From the NCBI RefSeq assembly GCF_010729305.1, contig NZ_AP022574.1, positions 3,100,001 through 3,164,000 on the forward strand: 64,000 nucleotides of DNA, read 5' to 3'. Made by a program: the position numbers and the translations under genes. This DNA comes from Mycolicibacterium psychrotolerans (GTDB lineage Bacteria > Actinomycetota > Actinomycetes > Mycobacteriales > Mycobacteriaceae). The first letter of the stretch is position 1; each line of letters starts with the position of its first letter. This document shows, in pieces, positions 24,282 through 32,616 of the stretch. The notes beneath the pieces were generated by a model, which worked only from the letters and a program-made list of their open reading frames with translations, was not told where the DNA came from and ran no database searches.

Positions 24282-25151
24282 ATGGCTGTATCCACCGCCA
24301 CCGCGACCGAACTCACTCAGGAGCAGGTCGCCAAGATTCTCGTCAAGCCACTCGAAGCCGAGGCCAAGTTCCTCGCCGCCGGGCCGCGCATCTTCGACAC
24401 CGCCAGCCCGCTGCGCATCCCCAAGCTGGGCGGGCCGACCGTCGTCACCTGGGTCGGGGAGAACGAGCAGATTCCCGAGGCGAACCCCGATTTCGACGAG
24501 GTGGAGCTACTGCCGTCCACCATGAAGTCGCTCAAGACGCTGACCCGCTACTCCAACGAGCTGGCCCGCCAGTCCGTCGTGGCGCTGGACGCCGCGCTCA
24601 AGGACCGGCTGGTGACCGATGTCGCCGCCAAGATCGACAGCCAGTTGTTCTCGGCGTCCGGTGACGGCGTCACGACCCCGCAGGGGTTGTTCGCGTGGGC
24701 CGGTACCCAGACCCTCGCTGTTGACGGCGCGCTGGCGCTCGACGACCTGCACGACGCCGAGGCGCTGGCGCTGGGGGCCAACGTGGACCCGGCGGCGATG
24801 CGGTGGGTGATGACCTCCCGCGAGCTGATCGCGTTGCGCAAGATCAAGGCCACGGACGGCAAGTACATCGTCGAGCCCGACGTGACCGCAGGCAGCGGCT
24901 ACACGTTGCTGGGGCATCCGGTGATCGTGTCCAACCGGGTGCCCGACACCACGGGCGGCACCCCGACGGGTCGCGCCGCGCTGGTCGACTTCTCCAAGAT
25001 CGCCGTGGCCCGCGACCTCGCGCCGTCGGTGAAGATTCTCGACCAGACGTTCGGTGACTTCGACCAGATGGCGATTCGGGTGGTGGCGCGCTATGACGCA
25101 AAGCCGCTCAACCCCGAGGCCGTCGTGAAGCTCACCGGCATCACGATCTGA
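24282..25151 (+). CDS. Major capsid protein, HK97 fold
   Basis: A 289-residue major capsid protein of the phage_capsid family. The N-arm and E-loop region are VWVGENEQIPEANPDFDEVELLPSTMKSLKTLTRYSNELARQS, the P-domain includes LKDRLVTDVAAKIDSQLFSASGDG, and the A-domain includes GYTLLGHPVIVSNRVPDTTGG. It lacks the 100-residue delta domain of HK97, in agreement with the separate scaffold gene, and no prohead protease is encoded. The GGAG site before the ATG is strong. Confidence 0.93.
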   Translation: MAVSTATATELTQEQVAKILVKPLEAEAKFLAAGPRIFDTASPLRIPKLGGPTVVTWVGENEQIPEANPDFDEVELLPSTMKSLKTLTRYSNELARQSVVALDAALKDRLVTDVAAKIDSQLFSASGDGVTTPQGLFAWAGTQTLAVDGALALDDLHDAEALALGANVDPAAMRWVMTSRELIALRKIKATDGKYIVEPDVTAGSGYTLLGHPVIVSNRVPDTTGGTPTGRAALVDFSKIAVARDLAPSVKILDQTFGDFDQMAIRVVARYDAKPLNPEAVVKLTGITI

Positions 25152-25153
25152 CC

Positions 25154-25468
25154 ATGCCCGCCGTCACCGGCCAGCAGGTCGCCGAGTTTCTCGGCCAGGG
25201 CGACAACACCGAGGCCGTCGCCCTGGCCGGGGATCACGCCGCCATCATCACCGCGCTGGCGCGCAGCTACACGCGGGGCCGTGGGTTCGTCGGGGCGGAA
25301 CCCGCCGAGGACATCGCCGCCGTAATCGTCACGGCCACAGCGCGACTCGTCGCCAATCCCGAGCAGATCGCGACCGACTACGGCAGCGTGGCAGTGCGCG
25401 GTGGCTGGCAAGGGTGGAACCTCGCCGAGCAGATCGTCCTCAACCGCTACCGGGTGCGTGCGCGGTGA
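25154..25468 (+). CDS. Head-tail connector (adaptor) protein
   Basis: A 104-residue helical protein of the gp6-like/adaptor type (VTGQQVAEFLGQGDN ... ARSYTRGRGFVGAEPAEDIAAVIVTATARLVANPEQ). Such proteins form the ring under the portal. It starts two bases after the capsid stop and ends as GTGA with the next gene. A satellite that borrows tails would need exactly this interface. Confidence 0.8.
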   Translation: MPAVTGQQVAEFLGQGDNTEAVALAGDHAAIITALARSYTRGRGFVGAEPAEDIAAVIVTATARLVANPEQIATDYGSVAVRGGWQGWNLAEQIVLNRYRVRAR

Positions 25469-25773
25469 TCGGTCGCGACAAGATCACCATCAATTTTCGG
25501 CGCAAGTCCGAGAACACCGAGTTTTCGCGCACCTACTACGGCACCGTGGTGACCGAGCGTCTCGACGGCAAGCTCGAACCGTTCGGCGGCAAGCTCATTT
25601 TCAGCAACTTCTACAGGTTGATCCTGCCGCGCACCCTCAACGTGTCCGACGCCAGCATCGTGACGGTCTCGTTCGGGACGCGAGAGCACGCCCGGCTGGA
25701 CTCGGCCATCACGCCGGTCTACGACGCCCGTGGCGGCATTCGGCATTACGAGGCCATCGTCCGCGCGCACTGA
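25465..25773 (+). CDS. Probable head-closure protein, last gene of the element
   Basis: A 102-residue, beta-rich basic protein (KITINFRRKSENTEFSRTYYGTVVTERLDG ... RTLNVSDASIVTVSFG). By position after the adaptor it should be the head-closure/stopper ring that receives a tail. No family signature is certain. It is the last gene before attR, and the usual next genes of a phage (tail terminator, major tail protein, tape measure) are absent. Confidence 0.55.
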   Translation: MIGRDKITINFRRKSENTEFSRTYYGTVVTERLDGKLEPFGGKLIFSNFYRLILPRTLNVSDASIVTVSFGTREHARLDSAITPVYDARGGIRHYEAIVRAH

Positions 25774-25774
25774 C

Positions 25775-25794
25775 CGTCCGCAGAGCGTCCGCAG
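25775..25794 (+). repeat. Right arm-type repeat pair (integrase binding)
   Basis: CGTCCGCAG at 25775-25783 and again at 25786-25794, with the same 11-bp period and orientation as the left pair at 14957-14976, about 105 bases inside attR. The shared unit at both ends supports arm-type sites of one attP. Confidence 0.65.
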
Positions 25795-25898
25795 CAGGAT
25801 CAGCAACGCTCATCATTAGCCAACACAACCAACGCCCTGACCAGGCACTTCCAACACGTCAAACGTCAGCAAACACGGCAAACGCCCAGCGAACGTGT

Positions 25899-25922
25899 TC
25901 CGGCTTATAGGTCAGCTCATCC
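25899..25922 (+). other. attR core (displaced rnpB 3' end)
   Basis: This copy contains CGGCTTATAGGTCAGCTC and differs from the left copy only at 25908 and 25912. It is probably the original chromosomal 3' end of rnpB, pushed aside when the element integrated. Host genes resume within a few bases. Confidence 0.8.
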
Positions 25923-25933
25923 GCCCTTCGGGG

Positions 25934-27448
25934 TCACGCCTTGCGCACGGCCTTGTGCAGCGCCTCGAGCGCATCCTCGACCTGCTCTTCGCAGCGCAGC
26001 GCGAGGTCGTGCTCCTGCTGATAGAGCAGCCCGTAGGTGAACGTGTCCTCGCCGGCGGCGTGCGCCAGCTCGGCCTGCCGGCTCAGATGACTCCGGCTCA
26101 CCACGCTGTCCTGGTGATCGCCCAGCAAGGTCTGGATGGACTTGGCGCGGTCGGCAACCTTGCCCTGCCCGGTCGCCGCCGCGGTGTAGCGCAGCTGCTT
26201 GGCGCGCTTGCGGATGCGGTGCAGCGCCTCGTCGACGTGCTCGTCCTGTTCCTCGGCCGCGGCGCGCGCCTTCTTCGCCGCTTTGCGGACCCGCTTGTAG
26301 GCGGAGTCGATCGTGACGTCGGCCCGCTCCTCGCCCGGGGCCGGAGGCGGCGGTTCGGCCGTCACCAGCGCTTCAAGCGCGTCGAGGAGGTGGAAGTAAC
26401 GCGGCGACCGCATCGCCGCCAGCGACCGTTTCCAGCCGGTCTGGTATTTCTTCTGCGCGCCCTCGACCAGGCGCTCCCGCACCGGGCCACGCACATTCGA
26501 TTCCGGCAGTCCGTCGAGCGCGCTCTGGTACCGCTCGGCCAGCACCTCCGCGTCGCGCGCGACGCCGAGGACACCGGCCAGCTCCCGCAGTTCGGCGAGA
26601 ACCCAGTGATCGTCGGAGATCCCGAACGCCCCCTCGGAGGACTGCAGCAGGCTGCGGATCTTGCGTGTGGCCACCCGCATCTGGTGCACCGAGTCGTAGA
26701 CATCCGACCTGACGGCGCGGTCCCACTCGATCAGCGCCGCGACCTGCTCGGCGACCGCCCGATGCACCGGGTCGCTCAGCGCTGCCGGAGAGTCGGAACC
26801 GTCGCCGGATCCGAGCACGCGCGCCAACTTCGAGCCGTGCCCGGCCGGGCGGGCACCGGCATCGAGGAGGCGTCGGGTCAGGGGCTTGAACAGATCACGG
26901 TCGGCGCCCTCGGTGAGCTCCAGCTCCCACTCGCGCCACTGCTGTTCCTCGCCGTCGACAGCGCTGGCCGTCACCTGGTCGTCGCAGAACTCGGCCACCG
27001 CCGAGCCGTCCGGACCGTAGAGCATCTGGACGCTGCGCGCCGTGCTGATCCGCGCCACCGGCGCCAGCCCGCGCTCCCGCACGATCGCGAGCACGACGTC
27101 GCGGAGGCTGTCGGGCACCTGCGGGTGAACCGGTGTGCCCTCCTCCAGTGGGGCGCGCACCTCGGTGCGGCTGTCCGGGCCCGCCGGGAGTTTCAGGTGC
27201 CAGCCGGCATCCGTGCCGCCGGTGCGGCGCCGCAGCGTGATCCGATGACGGGCCAGGTCGTGCTCGGCTGTGTCGTAGTAGACAGCGTCGAGTGACTGTG
27301 ACGCCGACCGCTCGACGCGGGACACCGCGGTCAGTCCGTCGAAGGACGGGCTGACTGCCGATTCGACCACGTCGAACTTGCGCTCGGTCTCGGTGTACCT
27401 GGACGTTTCGGACGATCGGGCTGACATGGGCACCTTCGTTTCGGGCAT
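25934..27448 (-). CDS. CYTH and CHAD domain protein (Rv2226-like)
   Basis: A 504-residue protein. The N-terminal CYTH tunnel domain (about residues 17-210) begins with the ExExK-type motif TETERKFDV and contains YYDTAEHDLARHRITLRRR. The C-terminal CHAD helical domain (about 225-500) has conserved histidines and basic helices (YDSVHQMRVATRKIRSLLQ ... LHRIRKRAKQLRYTA). CYTH binds triphosphates and CHAD binds polyphosphate, so a role in phosphate/polyphosphate metabolism is likely. It is the first host gene beyond attR. The ATG at 27448 is used; 27427 is an alternative. Confidence 0.9.
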   Translation of the reverse strand: MPETKVPMSARSSETSRYTETERKFDVVESAVSPSFDGLTAVSRVERSASQSLDAVYYDTAEHDLARHRITLRRRTGGTDAGWHLKLPAGPDSRTEVRAPLEEGTPVHPQVPDSLRDVVLAIVRERGLAPVARISTARSVQMLYGPDGSAVAEFCDDQVTASAVDGEEQQWREWELELTEGADRDLFKPLTRRLLDAGARPAGHGSKLARVLGSGDGSDSPAALSDPVHRAVAEQVAALIEWDRAVRSDVYDSVHQMRVATRKIRSLLQSSEGAFGISDDHWVLAELRELAGVLGVARDAEVLAERYQSALDGLPESNVRGPVRERLVEGAQKKYQTGWKRSLAAMRSPRYFHLLDALEALVTAEPPPPAPGEERADVTIDSAYKRVRKAAKKARAAAEEQDEHVDEALHRIRKRAKQLRYTAAATGQGKVADRAKSIQTLLGDHQDSVVSRSHLSRQAELAHAAGEDTFTYGLLYQQEHDLALRCEEQVEDALEALHKAVRKA

Positions 27449-27567
27449 CGCGGGGGACCCAAGATTGCCACACGGAAGTGAACCGCAAGCACCTGCGCCG
27501 TGATCGAACCGCTACCGACACGACGCCGAACACGGGCGCAGCCGCACGCATTCGTCGGCGACCCTCT

Positions 27568-27573
27568 TATGAT
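27568..27573 (+). promoter_or_regulatory. -10 box of the fatty-acyl-AMP ligase gene
   Basis: TATGAT with six bases to the ATG at 27580 predicts a leaderless transcript. No ribosome site is visible. Confidence 0.5.
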
Positions 27574-27579
27574 TCTCTT

Positions 27580-29361
27580 ATGAGTCCAGAACTGCGGCTC
27601 CACGACTATCTCGACGCCGAAGGCAATATCGAGATCCCGGCCGGAGTCACGCTGACGTCGTTCCTCGATCGACATGCCGAACAGTTGGGCGACGCCCCTG
27701 CCTACCGGTATCTCGACTTCGACCATGACCGCACGGTCGAGTTGACGTGGTCGGCGTTCCGCGCCCGTCTACGGGCGGTGGGGACGCGGCTCCAACAGGT
27801 CACCCACCCCGGCGACCGGATCGCGATCGTCGCCCCCCAGGGCGTCGACTACGTCGTCGGCTTCTTCGCCGCGATCCAGGCCGGAGCCATCGCGGTGCCC
27901 CTGTTCGCCCCGGAACTTCCCGGTCACACCGACCGGCTGCACGCGGTGCTCGGCGACGCCCGGCCCACCGTGGTGCTGACCACCACCGCCGCGGCGGAGC
28001 CGGTCCGGGAGTTCCTGCGCACGATCCCTCGTCCGCAGCGGCCCCGGATCATCGCCGTCGACGCCGTCCCCGACGCGATCGGCCGCGACTTCGTGCCCGC
28101 GCCGGTGGCAACCGACGACATCGCCTACCTGCAGTACACCTCGGGGTCGACACGGACCCCGGCCGGTGTCGAGATCACCCACCGCGGCGCCTGCACCAAC
28201 GTCGTGCAGATGATCGAGTCGGTGGGGCTGGACTGGGACACCCGCAGCGTGAGCTGGCTGCCGCTGTTCCACGACATGGGTCTGCTGATGATCATGTTCC
28301 CGGCGCTGCTCGGCGTGCACATCACGCTGATGTCGCCCGTGGCGTTCGTGCGCCGGCCCTACCGATGGATCCGCGAACTGGGCGCGTCCGACAGGCCGAC
28401 GTTCGCGGCCGCGCCGAACTTCGCCTTCGACCTCGCCGCCCAGCGTGGCCTGCCGCCCGCCGGCGACGCGCTGGACCTGAGCAACGTGGCCGGTCTGATC
28501 AACGGTTCCGAACCGGTCAGCATGGCCTCGATCGAGACGTTCACCTCAGCGTTCGCGCCGTACGGCCTGAATCCTGCGGCGATCAAGCCGTCCTACGGCA
28601 TGGCCGAGGCGACGTTGTTTGTCTCCACCACCGAACCCGGCTCGTCGCCGGCCGCTGTGCACATGGATCGCGAGGCGCTGAGCCGCGGACAGGTCGTGCG
28701 CGTGGCCCCCGACGACCCGAACGCCGTGGTCGGCGTCTCCTGCGGGCACGTCGCCCGCAGCCAGTGGGCGGTGATCGTCGACACGCAGACCGAATGCGAG
28801 GTGCCCGACGGCCGCATCGGCGAGATCTGGCTGCACGGCGACAACATCGGCCGCGGCTACTGGGGCCGCACCGACGAGACCGAGTTGACCTTCCGCAACA
28901 AGCTGCAGTCGCGGCTGGTGCAGGCCAGTCACGCCGAGGGCGCCGCCGAAAGTGCCCTGTGGCTGCGCACCGGCGACCTCGGCGTCTACCTCGACGGGCA
29001 GCTTTACATCACCGGCCGCGTGAAGGACCTGGTGATCGTCGACGGCCGCAATCACTACCCGCAGGACATCGAGGCCACCGTGTCGGAGGCGTCGGCAGCG
29101 GTGCGGTCGGGGTTCGTCGCCGCCTTCTCCGTGCCCGGCGTCGGTCGCGAAGAGGTGGTGATCGTCGCCGAGCGCGCGCCAGGTGCCGGTCGTGCCGAGG
29201 CGGCGCCCATCGCCGAGGCCATCCGCGCAGCGGTGTCGCGGCGCCACGCCATTCCGTTAGCGGACGTGAAACTCGTTGCCGCAGGCGCTATTCCGCGGAC
29301 AACCAGCGGCAAGCTGGCGCGCAGCGCCTGCCGGGCGCGCTATCTTGAGGGCGGCATCTGA
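27580..29361 (+). CDS. Fatty-acyl-AMP ligase (FadD/FAAL type)
   Basis: A 593-residue adenylate-forming enzyme. The P-loop is YLQYTSGSTRTPAGVEITHRG, the form typical of FAALs. Other motifs are SWLPLFHDMGLL, KPSYGMAEATLF, LRTGDLGVYLDGQLYITGRVKDLVI and the terminal GAIPRTTSGKLARSACR with the catalytic Lys. FAALs activate fatty acids as acyl-AMP for transfer to polyketide synthase or acyl carrier proteins rather than to CoA. No such carrier adjoins it. An enoyl-CoA hydratase follows 24 bases later. In M. tuberculosis, as I recall, this place between Rv2226 and panB has no such genes. Confidence 0.88.
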   Translation: MSPELRLHDYLDAEGNIEIPAGVTLTSFLDRHAEQLGDAPAYRYLDFDHDRTVELTWSAFRARLRAVGTRLQQVTHPGDRIAIVAPQGVDYVVGFFAAIQAGAIAVPLFAPELPGHTDRLHAVLGDARPTVVLTTTAAAEPVREFLRTIPRPQRPRIIAVDAVPDAIGRDFVPAPVATDDIAYLQYTSGSTRTPAGVEITHRGACTNVVQMIESVGLDWDTRSVSWLPLFHDMGLLMIMFPALLGVHITLMSPVAFVRRPYRWIRELGASDRPTFAAAPNFAFDLAAQRGLPPAGDALDLSNVAGLINGSEPVSMASIETFTSAFAPYGLNPAAIKPSYGMAEATLFVSTTEPGSSPAAVHMDREALSRGQVVRVAPDDPNAVVGVSCGHVARSQWAVIVDTQTECEVPDGRIGEIWLHGDNIGRGYWGRTDETELTFRNKLQSRLVQASHAEGAAESALWLRTGDLGVYLDGQLYITGRVKDLVIVDGRNHYPQDIEATVSEASAAVRSGFVAAFSVPGVGREEVVIVAERAPGAGRAEAAPIAEAIRAAVSRRHAIPLADVKLVAAGAIPRTTSGKLARSACRARYLEGGI

Positions 29362-29372
29362 TCCGGCGGCGT

Positions 29373-29378
29373 TACAGT
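29373..29378 (+). promoter_or_regulatory. -10 box of the enoyl-CoA hydratase gene
   Basis: TACAGT lies seven bases before the GTG at 29386, so the hydratase can be transcribed alone as a leaderless mRNA even though the ligase gene is close upstream. Confidence 0.45.
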
Positions 29379-29385
29379 CCGGTGT

Positions 29386-30165
29386 GTGACTGACTACCAG
29401 ACGATTGCCTTCGAGCGCTCCGGCGCGGTCGCCCGGATCACGCTGAACCGGCCCGACGCCGCGAACGGCATGAACGCCACCATGACGCGGGAACTCGCCG
29501 ATGTCGCCACGCACTGCGACGACCCGGCGATCAAGGTGGTGGTGCTCACCGGCGCCGGACGGTTCTTCTGCGCCGGAGGCGACCTGAAGGATTTCGCGTC
29601 GGCACCGCATCGCGGCCGTCATCTGAAGGGCGTCGCCGACGACCTGCACCGCGCGATCTCGACCTTCGCCCGCATGGACGCCGTCGTCATCACCGCCGTC
29701 AACGGGACCGCGGCCGGCGCGGGATTCTCGTTGGCGGTCACCGGCGATCTGATTCTCGCCGCCGAATCCGCGTCGTTCACGATGGCCTACACCCGAGTCG
29801 GTCTCAGCCCCGACGGCAGCTCGACCTACTTCCTGCCGCGCCTGATCGGCATGGCCCGCACCAAGGAGCTGATGCTCACCAATCGGACGCTGTCCAGCCG
29901 CGAGGCACTCGACTGGGGCCTGGTCACCGAGGTGCTGCCCGACGGCGACGTCGCCGCGCGGGCAGACGAACTCGGGGCCGCCATGTCCGCCACGTCGGGT
30001 GGTTCCAACGGCGGCGTCAAGGCATTGCTGCTCGCCAGCTTCGCCAACGGACTCGAGGAGCAGATGGAACTCGAGGGCCGGTTGATCGCCCAGCGCGCGG
30101 AAACCACCGACGGGCGCGAAGGGGTGGATGCGTTCCTGGCCAAACGCAAACCCGGGTTCGCCTAG
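29386..30165 (+). CDS. Enoyl-CoA hydratase/isomerase family protein
   Basis: A 259-residue crotonase-fold enzyme. The oxyanion-hole segments are [13 protein letters not shown] and [50 protein letters not shown]. The second catalytic Glu of true hydratases is replaced by Pro-Asp (SPDGSS), as in isomerase- or dehydratase-type relatives, so the reaction is uncertain. GTG start at 29386. It is convergent with panB and overlaps it by 4 bases. It is probably paired with the acyl-AMP ligase in modifying a fatty acid. Confidence 0.88.
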   Translation: MTDYQTIAFERSGAVARITLNRPDAANGMNATMTRELADVATHCDDPAIKVVVLTGAGRFFCAGGDLKDFASAPHRGRHLKGVADDLHRAISTFARMDAVVITAVNGTAAGAGFSLAVTGDLILAAESASFTMAYTRVGLSPDGSSTYFLPRLIGMARTKELMLTNRTLSSREALDWGLVTEVLPDGDVAARADELGAAMSATSGGSNGGVKALLLASFANGLEEQMELEGRLIAQRAETTDGREGVDAFLAKRKPGFA

Positions 30166-31004
30166 AAGGAGTGCTCCTCGGCGGGGAAGACGCCGCTCGC
30201 CACTTCCTGCGCGTAATCGGCTGCGGCGCGCCGTAGTTCGTCACCGACCGCGCCGAAACGCTTGACGAACTTCGCCGTCCTGCCGTTGGTCATCCCGGCC
30301 ATGTCCTGCCACACGAGGACCTGCGCGTCGCAGTTGGGGCCGGCGCCGATCCCGACGGTGGGAATGGTGAGCTTGCCGGTGATCTGGGTGGCCAGCTCAG
30401 CCGGCACCATCTCCATCACCACGGCGAACGCTCCGGCCTCCTGCACGGCGATCGCGTCGTGGATCGTCTGCTCGGCGGCGTCGCCGCGGCCCTGCACCTT
30501 GAATCCGCCGAGGCCGTTGACGCTCTGCGGGGTGAACCCGATGTGGGCCATCACGGGAATGCCCGCGGCGGTGACGGTGGCGATCTGTTCGGCCACCCGC
30601 TCGCCGCCTTCGAGCTTGACCGCGTGCGCGCCGGACTCCTTGAGGAATCGGGTGGCGGTGGCCAGCGCCTGCGCCGGGCCCGCTTCGTAGCTGCCGAACG
30701 GCAGGTCGGCCACCACCAGTGCGTGCGGAGCGCCGCGCACGACGCCGCGAACCAGCGGGATGAGCTCGTCGATGGTCACCGGAACCGTGGTGTCGTAGCC
30801 GTAGACGACGTTGGCGGCGGAATCACCCACCAGAAGGACCGGGATCTCGGCCTCGTCGAACACCGCGGCGGTGGAGTAGTCGTACGCAGTCAGCATCGCC
30901 CACTTGTGGCCTTCGGATTTCCACTTGGCGAGGTGATGGGTGCGGACCCGCGTCCGCGGCGCACCGGCGCCGGCGACAGCACCGTAGACAGTCTGTTCAG
31001 ACAT
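30162..31004 (-). CDS. panB: 3-methyl-2-oxobutanoate hydroxymethyltransferase
   Basis: A 280-residue TIM-barrel enzyme that makes ketopantoate from ketoisovalerate and methylene-tetrahydrofolate, the first step of pantothenate synthesis. Family motifs are [37 protein letters not shown] (metal-binding Asp), [25 protein letters not shown] and [18 protein letters not shown]. Length and all motifs are normal. It is a single gene, divergent from the WS/DGAT gene. ATG at 31004. Confidence 0.96.
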   Translation of the reverse strand: MSEQTVYGAVAGAGAPRTRVRTHHLAKWKSEGHKWAMLTAYDYSTAAVFDEAEIPVLLVGDSAANVVYGYDTTVPVTIDELIPLVRGVVRGAPHALVVADLPFGSYEAGPAQALATATRFLKESGAHAVKLEGGERVAEQIATVTAAGIPVMAHIGFTPQSVNGLGGFKVQGRGDAAEQTIHDAIAVQEAGAFAVVMEMVPAELATQITGKLTIPTVGIGAGPNCDAQVLVWQDMAGMTNGRTAKFVKRFGAVGDELRRAAADYAQEVASGVFPAEEHSF

Positions 31005-31149
31005 CGTTGTCCCCTGCAGGGTCGTCGTTTCGGATCCTCGAGGCCGCTCCGGGTCCCCGGATTCCGCTGACCCGACCAGTCTGCCACCACGTCACCAGAA
31101 GTTGAACAACACGTTAAGTGGATTTGCTCACACCGGCGGACGCCGCGCA

Positions 31150-31155
31150 TACGAT
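31150..31155 (+). promoter_or_regulatory. -10 box of the WS/DGAT gene
   Basis: TACGAT lies six bases before the ATG at 31162, giving a leaderless start. No ribosome site is visible. Confidence 0.5.
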
Positions 31156-31161
31156 CGGCGG

Positions 31162-32553
31162 ATGCAACGGCTCAGCGGGCTCGACGCCAGTTTCCTGTAC
31201 CTCGAGACCGCGGCCCAGCCGTTGCACGTGTGCTCGATCCTCGAACTCGACACGTCGACGATGCCGGGCGGATACACGTTCGACCGGCTGCGTGACCTGA
31301 TGGCCGAACGGATCCGGGCGATGCCCGAATTCCGCGAGCGGATCGCCGACAACCGATTCAACCTCGACCATCCGGTGTGGGTGGACGACAAGGACTTTGA
31401 CGTCGACCGGCACCTGCACCGGATCGGCCTGCCGTCCCCGGGCGGGCGCCGCGAACTCGCCGACATCTGCGGCCACATCGCCTCGCTGACGCTGGACCGG
31501 ACCCGGCCGCTGTGGGAGATGTGGGTGATCGAGAACGTCGGGGCAACGGACGCGCACGAGGGCGGACGCATCGCGGTGATGACCAAGGTGCACCACGCCG
31601 CGGTGGACGGCGTGACGGGCGCCAACCTGATGTCCAAGCTGTGCACCACCGAACCCGACGCGCCCGCGCCCGAACCGGTCGACGGCCCGGGCGGCGGCAG
31701 CGACATCGAGATCGCCGTCAGCGGGGCCGTGCGCTTCGCCGCGCGGCCGCTCAAGCTCGTCAACATGGTGCCGACCACGTTGACCACCGTGATCGACACC
31801 GTCAAACGGGCACGCACCGGCATGACGATGGCGCCGCCGTTCGTCGCCCCCAAGACCGCCTTCAACGCCAACGTGACCGGACACCGCAACGTCGCGTTCG
31901 CGCAGCTGGATCTCGAGGACATCAAGACCGTCAAGAACCACTTCGGCGTCAAGGTCAACGACGTGGTGATGGCTCTGGTGTCCGGGGTGCTGCGGACGTT
32001 CCTGCTCAACCGGGGCGAACTGCCGAACAACTCCCTGGTGGCGATGGTGCCGGTGTCGGTGCACGAGAAGTCCGACCGGCCCGGCCGCAACCAGGTGTCG
32101 GGCATGTTCGCCCGGTTGGAGACCAACATCGAAGACCCCGCGGAACGGCTGAAGGCCATCGCGGAAGCCAATGCCGTTGCCAAGCAACACAGTTCGGCGA
32201 TCGCGGCGACCCTGCTGCAGGACTGGACCCAGTTCGCCGCGCCCGCGGTGTTCGGCACGGCGATGCGGGTGTACGCGAGCAGTCGACTGTCCGGCGCCCG
32301 GCCGGTGCACAACCTCGTGGTGTCCAACGTTCCGGGCCCCCAGGGGCGGCTTTACATGCTTGGCTGCGAGGTCGAGGCGATGTATCCGCTCGGGCCGATC
32401 TTCCACGGCTCGGGACTGAACATGACCGTGATGTCGCTGTCGGGCAACCTCGACGTCGGGATCGTGTCGTGCCCGGAACTGCTGCCCGACCTGTGGGACA
32501 TGGCCGACGACTTCGACGTCGCGCTGGCCGAACTGCTCGCGGCGACCCGGTAG
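31162..32553 (+). CDS. WS/DGAT acyltransferase (wax ester / triacylglycerol synthase)
   Basis: A 463-residue acyl-CoA:diacylglycerol acyltransferase of the mycobacterial Tgs family. The catalytic motif is VHHAAVDGVTG (HHxxxDG). Other family features are the opening QRLSGLDASFLYLET, the middle FGVKVNDVVMALVSG, and LVVSNVPGPQGRLYMLG near the end. It makes storage triacylglycerol or wax esters at the membrane. Mycobacteria have many paralogues, so the exact substrate is not assigned. It stands between panB (divergent) and the Hip1-type proteases. Confidence 0.93.
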   Translation: MQRLSGLDASFLYLETAAQPLHVCSILELDTSTMPGGYTFDRLRDLMAERIRAMPEFRERIADNRFNLDHPVWVDDKDFDVDRHLHRIGLPSPGGRRELADICGHIASLTLDRTRPLWEMWVIENVGATDAHEGGRIAVMTKVHHAAVDGVTGANLMSKLCTTEPDAPAPEPVDGPGGGSDIEIAVSGAVRFAARPLKLVNMVPTTLTTVIDTVKRARTGMTMAPPFVAPKTAFNANVTGHRNVAFAQLDLEDIKTVKNHFGVKVNDVVMALVSGVLRTFLLNRGELPNNSLVAMVPVSVHEKSDRPGRNQVSGMFARLETNIEDPAERLKAIAEANAVAKQHSSAIAATLLQDWTQFAAPAVFGTAMRVYASSRLSGARPVHNLVVSNVPGPQGRLYMLGCEVEAMYPLGPIFHGSGLNMTVMSLSGNLDVGIVSCPELLPDLWDMADDFDVALAELLAATR

Positions 32554-32616
32554 CCACCCCGGCCCCGAACCGCGCCTCGCCAGCGGCGATGGGACTTCAT
32601 GGCAGCATGTGGAGCC

